From the NCBI RefSeq assembly GCF_000282635.1, contig NZ_AKIW01000028.1, positions 1-64,000 on the forward strand: a stretch of DNA of 64,000 bases, given 5' to 3'. This stretch comes from Variovorax sp. CF313 (GTDB lineage: Bacteria; Pseudomonadota; Gammaproteobacteria; Burkholderiales; Burkholderiaceae_C). Both the position numbers and the translations under genes were made by a program. The notes under the pieces are model-generated. The model was given only the letters and a program-made list of their open reading frames with translations. It did not search any database and had not been told where the DNA came from. Positions 8,766 to 17,323 of the stretch are shown here, in pieces. Every line of letters begins with the position of its first letter. Position 1 is the stretch's first letter.

Positions 8766-10610
8766 ATGCGACCAAGTCGGGTGCTGCTGCTGGTGCTTTG
8801 GCTGGCGATGCTCTTCGCGGGTATCCCCGGCGTCTGCGGCGCGGCCGCGTACGAGGCACCGATCGAACTGCGCCAGGGCACCGTCACGACCTCTGTCGAC
8901 GGCACCACGCGCACGGGGCCTGTCGAGCTGCCCTACCACTGGGACCGCCGGCACCAGGGGCGTCCCGGCCTGGCGAGCTTCGATCTGCCGTTCAGGCTCG
9001 AGGCCGTGCCCGAGACGCCGTGGGGCATCTTCATCCCGCGCGTCGGCAACGTTTTCGAGGTGCAGCTCAACGACGCGCTGCTGCAGGTCTACGGCGACCT
9101 GAGCCGCGGCAATGATGCCGACTACGCCAAGGCGCCCATCTACGTGCCGGTGCCCGGGCGCCTGCTGCGAACGGGCGACAACCTCCTGCAGATCCGGCTG
9201 CGCGCCGACACCGCGCGGCGCGCGGGGCTTTCGCGGGTGGTCATCGGGCCGGCCACGCCGGTGCGCAACGAACTCTTCGAGAGTGCCTACGCATGGCGCT
9301 TCACCGGCTCGGTGCTGCTGATGGCCTTCAGCCTGATCGTGGGCGGCATCGCGTTGGCGCTGTGGCTGACGCAGGTCGACGCCGATGCCAGGGGCGCGCA
9401 GCGGCGCGACGGCATTTACTTCTGGGCCGCGCTGGCCGAGTTCTGCTGGGCGCTGCGGGTGGCCGACGGCGTGATCGCGGAGCCGCCGCTGTCCTGGGGG
9501 CCATGGGGCGTGCTGATGGCCGCCTGCTATGCGGGCTGGGCAGCCTCTTCCATGATGTTCGTCTATCACCTTGCGGGATGGGCGCGCGAGCGCCGCGGCC
9601 GGTGGGTGCGGTGGCCGATCGCGGGCGTCGTGGCCGGGACGGTGTTGTCCAGTGCGCTGTCGCTGCAGCGCGACGAGCCGATGTGGCTCACCGGCTGGCT
9701 CGCCGTCGAGATCGTTTTCGTCCTGGCCTTCGCCGGTGCCTTCGCGGTCGCCACCCTGCGCAAACCGAACGCAGAGCGGCTGCTGGTGGCCGGCGCTGCC
9801 CTGGTGACGGTGGCCTTCGGCACGCGCGACTGGCTGGTGATCCGCCTCGGCGACGCCTATGGCGAGACCACCTGGGTGCGCTATTCGTCGGTGTTCTTCG
9901 GCGTGGCGCTGCTGCTGATCGTGCTGCGGCGCTTTCGCGCGGCGAGCGTGCAGGCGCGCGGCTCGGTCGCGGCGCTCGCCGAGCGGGTGGCCCAGCGCGA
10001 GCGCGAGCTCGCGGCCACCTACGCAGAGCTCGAAGCGGCGGCGCGCGACCAGGCGCGCACCCACGAGCGCGAGCGCATCCTGCGCGAGATGCACGACGGC
10101 GTGGGCTCGCACATCAGCTCGGCGATCCGGCAGCTGCAGTCGGGTCAGAGCAGCTCGGGCGACCTGCTGCGCACGCTGCGCGATTCGCTGGACCAGCTGA
10201 AGCTGTCGATCGATTCGATCCATCTGCCGCCGGGCGACGTGGGCGCGCTGCTGGCGGCGGCGCGCTACCGGCTGGAGCCCCGGCTGGCGGCGGCGGGCAT
10301 CGAGTTCGAATGGGCGGTGGACGAGGTGGAGCCGGTGGAGGGGCTCGACGCGCTGGGCATGCGGCAGTTGCAGTTCCTGCTGTTCGAGGCGATCTCCAAC
10401 GTGCTGCAGCATGCGCAGGCCACCGTGCTGCGGTTCGAAGCCGGCATGCAGGGCAAGACGGTGCAGCTGCGGGTGATCGACAACGGCAAGGGCTTCGACG
10501 CGGTGAAGCACCTGCCGCGGTCGCTGGCGGAGCGCTCGGGGGCCATCGGGGCCCGGCTGGCGGTGGAAAGCCGACCCGGGCGCACGGTCGTTCAGCTCGA
10601 ATTCGATTGA
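8766..10610 (+). CDS. Membrane sensor histidine kinase (7TM-DISM-like, HisKA_3)
   Basis: A 614-residue kinase paired with the NarL-type regulator just upstream. A signal peptide (about residues 1-26) precedes a periplasmic beta-rich domain (about 30-170), as in 7TM-DISM receptors that bind carbohydrates or other ligands. Then come about seven TM helices (about 180-390), a coiled coil, the phospho-acceptor motif REMHDGVGSHISSAIRQLQ (HisKA_3) and a C-terminal ATPase with VIDNGKGFD. The ATPase region looks short at its C-terminus, as is common in this class. The ligand is unknown. Confidence 0.9.
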   Translation: MRPSRVLLLVLWLAMLFAGIPGVCGAAAYEAPIELRQGTVTTSVDGTTRTGPVELPYHWDRRHQGRPGLASFDLPFRLEAVPETPWGIFIPRVGNVFEVQLNDALLQVYGDLSRGNDADYAKAPIYVPVPGRLLRTGDNLLQIRLRADTARRAGLSRVVIGPATPVRNELFESAYAWRFTGSVLLMAFSLIVGGIALALWLTQVDADARGAQRRDGIYFWAALAEFCWALRVADGVIAEPPLSWGPWGVLMAACYAGWAASSMMFVYHLAGWARERRGRWVRWPIAGVVAGTVLSSALSLQRDEPMWLTGWLAVEIVFVLAFAGAFAVATLRKPNAERLLVAGAALVTVAFGTRDWLVIRLGDAYGETTWVRYSSVFFGVALLLIVLRRFRAASVQARGSVAALAERVAQRERELAATYAELEAAARDQARTHERERILREMHDGVGSHISSAIRQLQSGQSSSGDLLRTLRDSLDQLKLSIDSIHLPPGDVGALLAAARYRLEPRLAAAGIEFEWAVDEVEPVEGLDALGMRQLQFLLFEAISNVLQHAQATVLRFEAGMQGKTVQLRVIDNGKGFDAVKHLPRSLAERSGAIGARLAVESRPGRTVVQLEFD

Positions 10611-10642
10611 GGGGGCTGGCGGGGCAGGGATAATCCGCCCCC

Positions 10643-11797
10643 ATGTCTGCCGTGTTCAACCAGCCCTCCCTGGCGCGTCGCATCGCGCCCATCTTCCAGG
10701 GCTTCGACGGCTTTCTGGCCTTCGCCGTGCTGCTGCTCGCGTTCGCCGGGCTGCTGACCATGTATTCCTCCGGCTACGACCACGGCTCGCGCTTCGTCGA
10801 CCATGGCCGCAACATGCTGCTGGCCGGCTTCATCATGTTCGCGGTGGCGCAGGTGCCGCCGCAGCGGCTGATGCTGGCGGCCGTGCCGCTCTACACGATG
10901 GGCGTGGCCCTGCTGGTGGCGGTGGCGCTGTTCGGCATCACCAAGAAGGGCGCCACGCGCTGGATCAACGTGGGCGTCGTGATCCAGCCCAGCGAAATCC
11001 TGAAGATCGCGATGCCGCTGATGCTGGCCTGGTGGTTCCAGCGGCGCGAGGGCCAGCTGCGGCCGCTCGATTTCGTGGTGGCGACGGTGCTGCTGGCGGT
11101 GCCGGTCGGCCTCATCATGAAGCAGCCCGACCTCGGCACCTCGCTGCTGGTGCTGGCGGCCGGGCTGGCGGTGATTTTCTTTGCCGGGCTGCCGTGGAAG
11201 CTGATCGTGCCGCCGGTGCTGATCGGCGCGGTAGCCGTCACGCTGATCGTGGGTTTCGAGTCGAGGCTGTGCGCCGACGGGGTCGACTGGCGCGTGCTGC
11301 ACGACTACCAGAAGCAGCGCGTGTGCACGCTGCTCGACCCCAGCAAGGACCCGCTGGGCAAGGGCTTCCACATCATCCAGGGGATGATCGCCATCGGTTC
11401 GGGCGGGGTGGGCGGCAAGGGCTTCATGCAGGGCACCCAGACGCACCTCGAGTTCATTCCCGAGCGCACCACCGACTTCATCTTTGCCGCGTATTCCGAG
11501 GAGTTCGGGCTGATGGGCAACCTGGCGCTGATCTCGGCCTTCATCCTGCTGGTCTTTCGCGGGCTGGTCATCGCCACCAACGCGGCCACCCTGTTCTCGC
11601 GCCTGCTGGCGGGAGCGGTGACGATGATTTTCTTCACCTATGCCTTCGTGAACATGGGCATGGTGAGCGGCATTTTGCCGGTGGTGGGGGTGCCGCTGCC
11701 GTTCATCAGCTACGGCGGCACCGCCATGGTGACGCTTGGGTTGGGGCTGGGCATCCTGATGTCTATCGCCCGGGCCCGAAAACTGGCTCAAAGCTAG
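10643..11797 (+). CDS. rodA: Peptidoglycan glycosyltransferase RodA
   Basis: A 384-residue SEDS-family polymerase with about ten TM helices that works with PBP2 and MreBCD in cell elongation. Family hallmarks include FDGFLAFAVLLLAFAGLLTMYSSG, TRWINVGVVIQPSEILK, MKQPDLGTSLLVLAAG with the conserved Asp loop, PERTTDFIFAAYSEEFGLMG, and the C-terminal GILPVVGVPLPFISYGGTAM. The length is typical. The usual mreBCD-pbpA genes are not immediately upstream, where the two-component genes lie 32 bp away. The intergenic repeat follows the stop codon. Confidence 0.96.
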   Translation: MSAVFNQPSLARRIAPIFQGFDGFLAFAVLLLAFAGLLTMYSSGYDHGSRFVDHGRNMLLAGFIMFAVAQVPPQRLMLAAVPLYTMGVALLVAVALFGITKKGATRWINVGVVIQPSEILKIAMPLMLAWWFQRREGQLRPLDFVVATVLLAVPVGLIMKQPDLGTSLLVLAAGLAVIFFAGLPWKLIVPPVLIGAVAVTLIVGFESRLCADGVDWRVLHDYQKQRVCTLLDPSKDPLGKGFHIIQGMIAIGSGGVGGKGFMQGTQTHLEFIPERTTDFIFAAYSEEFGLMGNLALISAFILLVFRGLVIATNAATLFSRLLAGAVTMIFFTYAFVNMGMVSGILPVVGVPLPFISYGGTAMVTLGLGLGILMSIARARKLAQS

Positions 11798-11824
11798 CGC
11801 GCCCCCAGGCCAGGAACACCGGGG

Positions 11825-11900
11825 AACCGGCCTTGCCGGGCCTCTGGTGTCCCCGGCAGGGGGAAGGCGAAGCGACGCGAAGTGCGCGCAGCCTGGGGGC
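11825..11900 (+). repeat. Dispersed intergenic palindromic repeat, copy 3
   Basis: Third copy of the ~80-bp element, filling most of the rodA-tldD gap. The central stem is CCCCGGCAGGGGG, followed by AGGCGAAGCGAC, GAAGTGCGCGCAGCCTGGGGG. The hairpin sequence differs from the other copies while still pairing. Confidence 0.8.
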
Positions 11901-11918
11901 GAGCCATAGAATCCTGAA

Positions 11919-13379
11919 ATGATCTCTCGCGAACCCACCATCGAGCGCCTCGCCACGGCGCAACAGCTCCTGCTCACGCCGTTCGGACTCGACGAATCGC
12001 ACCTGAGCAAGGCCTTGGCCGAGATCACCGCGCACCGGGTGGACGACGCCGACCTGTACTTCCAGTACACCCGCAGCGAAGGCTGGAGCCTCGAAGAGGG
12101 CATCGTCAAGACCGGCAGCTTCAGCATCGACCAGGGCGTTGGCGTGCGCGCGGTCAGTGGCGAGAAAACCGCCTTCGCTTACTCCGACGATATTTCCGAA
12201 GCCTCGCTGCTCGACGCGGCGCGCACGGTCCGCTCCATTTCCTCCGCTGGCCGCACCGGCCGCGTGAAGACGGCGACCCGCAAGATCGCCTCCAGCCGCT
12301 CGCTCTACGACGGCATCGACCCCATCGCCACGCTCGACAGCACCGCCAAGGTGAAGCTGCTCGAAAAGGTCGAAAAACTGGCCCGCTCGCGCGATCCGCG
12401 CGTCGCGCAGGTCATGGCCGGCCTCGCAAGCGAATACGACGTGGTGCTCGTGGCCCGCGCCGACGGCACGCTGGCCGCCGACGTGCGCCCGCTGGTGCGC
12501 TTGTCGGTCACCGTGATCGCCGAGCAGAACGGCCGCCGCGAAATCGGCTCCGGCGGTGGCGGCGGGCGTTTCGGCCTGGCCTATTTCACCGACGAGCAGA
12601 TCGCCGAATACGTCGGCCACGCCGTGAAGGCCGCGCTGACCAACCTCGACGCGCGCCCGGCCCCGGCCGGCGAAATGACCGTGGTGCTCGGCTCCGGCTG
12701 GCCCGGCATCCTGTTGCACGAGGCCATCGGCCACGGGCTCGAGGGCGACTTCAACCGCAAGGGCTCCAGCGCGTTCTCGGGCCGCATCGGCCAGCGCGTG
12801 GCGGCCAAGGGCGTCACCGTGCTCGACGACGGCACCATTGCCGACCGCCGCGGCTCGCTCAACGTCGATGACGAGGGCAACGCCAGCCAGCGCAACGTGC
12901 TGATCGAGGACGGCATCCTCAAGGGCTACATCCAGGATGCGCTCAACGCGCGCCTCATGAAGGTCAAGCCCACCGGCAACGGCCGCCGCGAGAGCTACGC
13001 CCACGTGCCGATGCCGCGCATGACGAACACCTACATGCTCGGCGGCGACAAGGACCCGAAGGAAATCGTCGCCAGCATCAAGAAGGGCCTGTACGCCACC
13101 AACTTCGGCGGCGGGCAGGTCGACATCACGAGCGGCAAGTTCGTGTTCTCGGCCAGCGAGGCCTACTGGGTCGAGAACGGCAAGATCCAGTACCCCGTGA
13201 AGGGCGCGACCATCGTGGGCAACGGCCCCGACGCGCTCACCCGCGTGACCATGATCGGCAACGACATGGCGCTCGACTCCGGCGTCGGCACCTGCGGCAA
13301 GGAAGGCCAGAGCGTGCCCGTGGGCGTCGGCCAGCCGACCCTGCGCATCGATGGTTTGACCGTAGGCGGAACGGCCTGA
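11919..13379 (+). CDS. tldD: Metalloprotease TldD
   Basis: A 486-residue zinc metalloprotease of the TldD/PmbA family, which with TldE/PmbA degrades unfolded peptides and matures some peptide antibiotics. The zinc-binding HEAIGH motif lies in GILLHEAIGHGLEGDF, preceded by APAGEMTVVLGSGWPG, and the C-terminal region GTCGKEGQSVPVGVGQPTLRIDGLTVGG is typical. The length agrees with the family. No pmbA gene is adjacent. Upstream lies the intergenic repeat. Confidence 0.96.
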   Translation: MISREPTIERLATAQQLLLTPFGLDESHLSKALAEITAHRVDDADLYFQYTRSEGWSLEEGIVKTGSFSIDQGVGVRAVSGEKTAFAYSDDISEASLLDAARTVRSISSAGRTGRVKTATRKIASSRSLYDGIDPIATLDSTAKVKLLEKVEKLARSRDPRVAQVMAGLASEYDVVLVARADGTLAADVRPLVRLSVTVIAEQNGRREIGSGGGGGRFGLAYFTDEQIAEYVGHAVKAALTNLDARPAPAGEMTVVLGSGWPGILLHEAIGHGLEGDFNRKGSSAFSGRIGQRVAAKGVTVLDDGTIADRRGSLNVDDEGNASQRNVLIEDGILKGYIQDALNARLMKVKPTGNGRRESYAHVPMPRMTNTYMLGGDKDPKEIVASIKKGLYATNFGGGQVDITSGKFVFSASEAYWVENGKIQYPVKGATIVGNGPDALTRVTMIGNDMALDSGVGTCGKEGQSVPVGVGQPTLRIDGLTVGGTA

Positions 13380-13425
13380 GAGCTTGCTAAGCTGCGCTCC
13401 TTCACAAACTAGGAAGGAGCTTTCG

Positions 13426-13959
13426 ATGATGAGGATCAGGATCAATTCGTCCGCGACCCTGTGGGCCGTGACTGCAGCGGTGGCGCTGGCAGGCGCAGGC
13501 TGCGCGTCGCGCGGCGGCAGCCAGGGCGCGGCTGCGCCGGCACCCGCGGCCGCTCCCGCCGCACCGGCCCGCGGCGGCGCGAAGGCCGGCATGGATGCCC
13601 AGGGCAACGTGGTCGATTCCTCCAAGGTCGAGGCTGGCAGCGGCCGCACCGTCAAGGGCCTGAACGGCTACGAAGGCGAGATCACCGGCAACCCGGCGCG
13701 CAACAGCAAGTTCGCGCGCCTGCAGATCGGCATGAGCGCCAGGCAGGTCACGGACCTCGCGGGCCCGCCGACCGACCAGGGGGCCTACGTCACCGGCAAG
13801 GCCTTCATTCCGTTCTATTTCGGCAGCGACCGCCACCGCTACGAAATGACCTACAAGGGGCAGGGGCGGCTGGTCTTCGCGGGCGGCGGCATGGGCGACT
13901 ACTCCAGCGGCAACCTGATCTGGATCATCCACAACCCGAACGAATCGGGCTACCGATAA
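13426..13959 (+). CDS. BamE/SmpA-like lipoprotein
   Basis: A predicted 177-residue lipoprotein. The start at 13426 is supported by AAGGAG six bases upstream. Residues 1-24 form a signal peptide ending in a lipobox (LAGAGC). An Ala/Pro-rich linker follows, then a C-terminal domain (about residues 85-175) beginning NSKFARLQIGMSARQVTDLAGPP, which resembles the SmpA/OmlA fold of BamE. It is longer than true BamE and not in a bamE context, so it is probably a paralogue of unknown role. An intrinsic terminator follows the stop. Confidence 0.75.
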   Translation: MMRIRINSSATLWAVTAAVALAGAGCASRGGSQGAAAPAPAAAPAAPARGGAKAGMDAQGNVVDSSKVEAGSGRTVKGLNGYEGEITGNPARNSKFARLQIGMSARQVTDLAGPPTDQGAYVTGKAFIPFYFGSDRHRYEMTYKGQGRLVFAGGGMGDYSSGNLIWIIHNPNESGYR

Positions 13960-13968
13960 ACAACGCAC

Positions 13969-13996
13969 ATCCCGGCCGCTTGACCGGGATTTTTCT
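13969..13996 (+). terminator. Intrinsic terminator after the BamE-like lipoprotein gene
   Basis: ATCCCGG (13969-13975) pairs with CCGGGAT (13984-13990) around an 8-nt loop and is followed by TTTTCTTT. The loop and 3' arm contain TTGACC, a possible -35 box for the downstream leader. Confidence 0.75.
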
Positions 13997-14010
13997 TTCC
14001 GTGCTACATT
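13980..14010 (+). promoter_or_regulatory. Possible extended -10 promoter for the aroG leader
   Basis: TTGACC at 13980-13985 and TACATT at 14005-14010 are spaced by 19 bp, with TG at 14002-14003 giving an extended -10. Transcription would start near 14017, almost at the leader ATG at 14019. This fits the lack of a visible Shine-Dalgarno sequence and suggests a leaderless ORF. This is inference from consensus matching only. Confidence 0.4.
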
Positions 14011-14018
14011 TCGCCTCC

Positions 14019-14093
14019 ATGTCCGCTCTTCGCGCTTATTTCTTTGCCTACTTTTGGTTCCCGGTTTCCGGCGGACGAGAGGCGAGCGCGTAA
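14019..14093 (+). CDS. Aromatic leader peptide (YFFAYFWF) of DAHP synthase
   Basis: A 24-codon ORF with the peptide core ALRAYFFAYFWFPVSG. Seven of eight consecutive residues (7-14) are aromatic: two Tyr, four Phe and one Trp. It ends 94 bp before the DAHP synthase start and is followed by an intrinsic terminator (14113-14150). This arrangement is that of a transcription-attenuation leader sensing charged tRNA-Tyr, -Phe and -Trp, the end products of the pathway the downstream enzyme begins. There is no clear ribosome-binding site before the ATG. Being very short, it would be missed by length-limited gene callers. Confidence 0.8.
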   Translation: MSALRAYFFAYFWFPVSGGREASA

Positions 14094-14123
14094 AGCAAAC
14101 GAACACCCTCCCAAAACCGCCGG
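14061..14123 (+). promoter_or_regulatory. Candidate antiterminator of the aroG attenuator
   Basis: CCGGCGG at 14068-14074, inside the leader ORF just after the aromatic codons, is identical to the terminator 3' arm and complementary to its 5' arm CCGCCGG at 14117-14123. Pairing of 14068-14074 with 14117-14123 would exclude the terminator. CCGG at 14061-14064 could alternatively pair with 14068-14071, hiding the antiterminator arm. A ribosome stalled on the Tyr/Phe codons would favour read-through. Confidence 0.6.
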
Positions 14124-14150
14124 TGGCCTCAAGCCCCCGGCGGTTTTTTT
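14113..14150 (+). terminator. Attenuator terminator before DAHP synthase
   Basis: AAAACCGCCGG (14113-14123) pairs with CCGGCGGTTTT (14137-14147) around a 13-nt loop, and T7 runs through 14150. It lies between the leader peptide and the DAHP synthase start at 14188, so it must be bypassed for expression from the leader promoter. Confidence 0.85.
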
Positions 14151-14187
14151 ATGCCCTGACGACATTCACTCCAACAAGGAAGCACCC

Positions 14188-15306
14188 ATGAGCACGAACA
14201 CTGCCCCCGCCAGCGACAGCTGGTATGCGAGCGTCGAAAAAACCAGCAAGACCGACGACGAACGCATCAAGGACATCAACGTGCTGCCCCCTCCCGAACA
14301 TCTGATCCGCTTCTTCCCGATCCGCGGCACGCCGGTCGAAACGCTGATCGAAGGCACGCGCCGCAGCATCCACAACATCATGGCCGGCAAGGACGACCGG
14401 CTGCTGGTGATCATGGGTCCCTGCTCGATCCATGACCCGGCCGCCGCGCTCGAATACGCCCGCCGCCTCAAGGTCGAACGCGAGAAATACGCCGGCACGC
14501 TCGAGATCGTGATGCGCGTGTACTTCGAGAAGCCGCGCACGACGGTCGGCTGGAAGGGCCTCATCAACGACCCGTACCTCGACGAGAGCTTTCGCATCGA
14601 CGAAGGCCTGCGCATCGCGCGCCAGCTGCTGATCGACATCAACCGCCTGGGCCTGCCGGCGGGCAGCGAGTTCCTCGACGTGATCTCGCCGCAGTACATC
14701 GGCGACCTGATTTCCTGGGGCGCCATCGGCGCGCGCACCACCGAAAGCCAGGTGCACCGCGAACTGGCCTCGGGCCTGTCGGCTCCGATCGGCTTCAAGA
14801 ACGGCACCGACGGCAACATCCGCATCGCCACCGACGCCATCCAGGCGGCGGCGCGCGGCCATCACTTCCTGTCGGTGCACAAGAATGGCCAGGTCGCCAT
14901 CGTGCAGACCAACGGCAATCGCGACTGCCACGTGATCCTGCGTGGCGGCAAGGCGCCGAACTACGACGCCGCCAGCGTCGAGGCCGCCTGCAAGGACCTG
15001 GAAGCCGCCAAGCTGCCGCCCACGCTGATGGTCGACTGCAGCCACGCCAACAGCTCCAAGCAGCACCAGAAGCAGATCGACGTGGCGCAGGACATCGCTG
15101 CGCAGATCGCCGGCGGCTCCAACCGCGTGTTCGGCGTGATGGTCGAAAGCCACCTGCAGCCGGGCGCCCAGAAGTTCACGCCGGGCAAGGACCAGCTGTC
15201 GGGCCTCGAGTACGGCAAGAGCATCACCGACGCCTGCATCGGCTGGGACGATTCGGTGCAGGTGCTCGACACGCTCTCGCAAGCGGTCAAGCAGCGCCGG
15301 GGTTAA
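14188..15306 (+). CDS. aroG: 3-deoxy-7-phosphoheptulonate (DAHP) synthase, class I
   Basis: A 372-residue class I DAHP synthase that condenses phosphoenolpyruvate and erythrose 4-phosphate, the first step of the shikimate pathway. It aligns along its length with E. coli AroG: DDRLLVIMGPCSIHDP, IVMRVYFEKPRTTVGWKG, GARTTESQVHRELASGLS, GFKNGTDGN, and YGKSITDACIGWDD. The start at MSTNTAPAS follows AAGGA with suitable spacing. The effector (Phe, Tyr or Trp) cannot be assigned with certainty, so the symbol follows the closest resemblance. Expression is probably attenuated by the upstream aromatic leader. Its 3' end overlaps the convergent cupin gene by 4 bp. Confidence 0.93.
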   Translation: MSTNTAPASDSWYASVEKTSKTDDERIKDINVLPPPEHLIRFFPIRGTPVETLIEGTRRSIHNIMAGKDDRLLVIMGPCSIHDPAAALEYARRLKVEREKYAGTLEIVMRVYFEKPRTTVGWKGLINDPYLDESFRIDEGLRIARQLLIDINRLGLPAGSEFLDVISPQYIGDLISWGAIGARTTESQVHRELASGLSAPIGFKNGTDGNIRIATDAIQAAARGHHFLSVHKNGQVAIVQTNGNRDCHVILRGGKAPNYDAASVEAACKDLEAAKLPPTLMVDCSHANSSKQHQKQIDVAQDIAAQIAGGSNRVFGVMVESHLQPGAQKFTPGKDQLSGLEYGKSITDACIGWDDSVQVLDTLSQAVKQRRG

Positions 15307-15812
15307 AGCATTTCGGCCAGGTCGGGCCAGTGGTGCCGCATCGACGCAGCCTCGCTGCTGTCGGTCGGGACCATCGAGAAGTCGGCGAAATCGAAGCCCG
15401 GCCCGACCATGCAGGCGACCAGCGTGTAGTCGCCCGAGCTGTGGCCCTGAATCGGCCGGGCGGCCTGCCATTGGCCGGCGGGCACCACGTGCTGGGGGCG
15501 CGTGCCGTGTACATCGACCGGGCCCAGCTTCACGTGGGCCGGCGCCGTGCGCATCGCGGCGTCGCAGGTCCACAGTGCCAGCGGCACGCCTTCAAGATGA
15601 ACCCAGACCTCGTCGGACAGCACCCGGTGCCAGCGTGAATGCTGGTTTGCTTCGAGCAGGAAGTAGATGCTGGTCAGCGCACTGCGGGGCGCGCGGCCGT
15701 CGACGGGCTCCACGCTGGCGGGCGATCGGAACACCTCGGCATACCAGCCGCCCTCGGGGTGGGGCTGGAGCTTCAGGGCGTCGATCAGCTCACGCGCGCG
15801 CATGGCGCTCAT
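15303..15812 (-). CDS. Cupin_5 (DUF985) family protein
   Basis: A 169-residue single-domain cupin of the DUF985 type. Typical segments are LKLQPHPEGGWYAEVFRS near the N-terminus, SIYFLLEANQHSRWHRVLSDEVW with the first cupin motif, and GDYTLVACMVGPGFDFADFSM near the C-terminus. The substrate is unknown. The ATG at 15812 overlaps the mpl stop by 4 bp, so the gene is probably translationally coupled to mpl; a start at 15803 is also possible. Confidence 0.85.
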   Translation of the reverse strand: MSAMRARELIDALKLQPHPEGGWYAEVFRSPASVEPVDGRAPRSALTSIYFLLEANQHSRWHRVLSDEVWVHLEGVPLALWTCDAAMRTAPAHVKLGPVDVHGTRPQHVVPAGQWQAARPIQGHSSGDYTLVACMVGPGFDFADFSMVPTDSSEAASMRHHWPDLAEML

Positions 15813-17212
15813 GATGCGTGGGTGGCGCGCAGCGCCGCAAGCAGTTTGTCGTGCACGCCGCCGAAGCCGCCGTTGCTCATGCAGACGATGTGATCGCCCG
15901 GCCGGGCAGCGGCCACGACCTGCCTCACGAGCGGCTCGATGGCTCCGGCCACCTGCGCACGCGCGCCCATCGGCGCAAGCGCCGCCGCCGCGTCCCAGTC
16001 GAGCCCCGCCGTGTGGCAGAACGACAGGTCGGCCGACTCCAGGCTCCACGGCAACTGCGCTGCCATGACGCCCAGCTTCATCGTGTTGCTGCGCGGCTCG
16101 AAGGCCGCGAGGATGCGCTCACTTTGCTTGCCGGCCGCGTCGAGCTTCTGGCGCAAGCCGTCGAGCGTGGTGCGGATGGCCGTCGGATGATGCGCGAAAT
16201 CGTCGTAGACCGTGATCGCCCCGCCGTCGCGCTCGACCGTGCCGCGCAGTTCCATGCGCCGGCGCACATTGCGGAAGCTGCCCAGCGCCCGGGCCGCTTC
16301 GGCCGGCGCCACACCCACGTGCTCGGCCGCGGCGATGGCGGCCAGCGCATTCATCTGGTTGTGCAGGCCCGAGAGCTCCCATTCGACCCGGCCGACGACT
16401 TCGCCCCGCTGCAGTACGTCGAAGGCGTCGTGCGAGCCGCGTGCCTGCCATTCGCCGCCGGCACCGAAGCGCGCGAGTTCGCTCCAGCAGCCCTGGGCCA
16501 GCACGCGCTGCAGGCTTTCTTCGGCAGCGTTCACCACCACCCGGCCGGTGCCCGGCACCGTGCGCACGAGGTGATGAAACTGGCGTTCGATGGCGGCAAG
16601 ATCGTCGAAGATGTCGGCATGATCGAACTCGAGGTTGTTCAGCACGGCGGTGCGCGGCCGATAGTGCACGAACTTGCTGCGCTTGTCGAAGAAGGCCGTG
16701 TCGTACTCGTCGGCCTCGATCACGAAGGCAGGGCCGTCGCCCAACCGGGCCGAGACGCCGAAGTCCAGCGGCACGCCGCCCACCAGGAAGCCGGGTGCCT
16801 TGCCGCCTTTTTCCAGCACCCAGGCCAGCATCGACGTGGTCGTCGTCTTGCCATGCGTGCCGGCCACGGCCAGCACATGGCGGCCCAGCAGCACGTGTTC
16901 GGCCAGCCATTGCGGGCCGCTGGTGTAGGGCTTGCCGGCGTCGAGGATGGCCTCCATCAGCGGGAACTTGGGGCTGCCGTCAGGCAGCCGTGCCCGGGAC
17001 ACCACGTTGCCGACCACGAACATGTCCGGTGCCAGGGAGAGCTGGTCGGCGCCGAAACCCTCGATCAGGTCGATGCCGAGGGCGCGCAGCTGGTCGCTCA
17101 TCGGCGGGTACACGCCGGCGTCGCAGCCCGTGACCCGGTGGCCTGCCTCGCGCGCCAGGGCGGCCACGCCGCCCATGAACGTGCCGCAGATACCCAGAAT
17201 ATGAATGTGCAT
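15809..17212 (-). CDS. mpl: UDP-N-acetylmuramate:tripeptide ligase Mpl
   Basis: A 467-residue Mur-ligase family enzyme of peptidoglycan recycling, joining L-Ala-gamma-D-Glu-meso-DAP to UDP-MurNAc. It starts HIHILGICGTFMGGVAALAREAGH, typical of Mpl, and has the ATP-binding AVAGTHGKTTTTSMLAWVLE, then NNLEFDHADIF and YDDFAHHPTAIRTTLDGLR. The length fits Mpl rather than MurC. Together with AmpD, encoded 12 kb away, it points to an active muropeptide recycling route. The downstream cupin gene overlaps it. Confidence 0.95.
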   Translation of the reverse strand: MHIHILGICGTFMGGVAALAREAGHRVTGCDAGVYPPMSDQLRALGIDLIEGFGADQLSLAPDMFVVGNVVSRARLPDGSPKFPLMEAILDAGKPYTSGPQWLAEHVLLGRHVLAVAGTHGKTTTTSMLAWVLEKGGKAPGFLVGGVPLDFGVSARLGDGPAFVIEADEYDTAFFDKRSKFVHYRPRTAVLNNLEFDHADIFDDLAAIERQFHHLVRTVPGTGRVVVNAAEESLQRVLAQGCWSELARFGAGGEWQARGSHDAFDVLQRGEVVGRVEWELSGLHNQMNALAAIAAAEHVGVAPAEAARALGSFRNVRRRMELRGTVERDGGAITVYDDFAHHPTAIRTTLDGLRQKLDAAGKQSERILAAFEPRSNTMKLGVMAAQLPWSLESADLSFCHTAGLDWDAAAALAPMGARAQVAGAIEPLVRQVVAAARPGDHIVCMSNGGFGGVHDKLLAALRATHAS

Positions 17213-17323
17213 CGGTCGATTCTAGGGAAGCGGCACGCCGCGCCCGTGCCGGGGCCGCGTGTTTCTCCCGCTCTTCGTACTGATGTTCATGTGAGGGGCG
17301 CCCACTGCGGGCAAAATGCCCCG

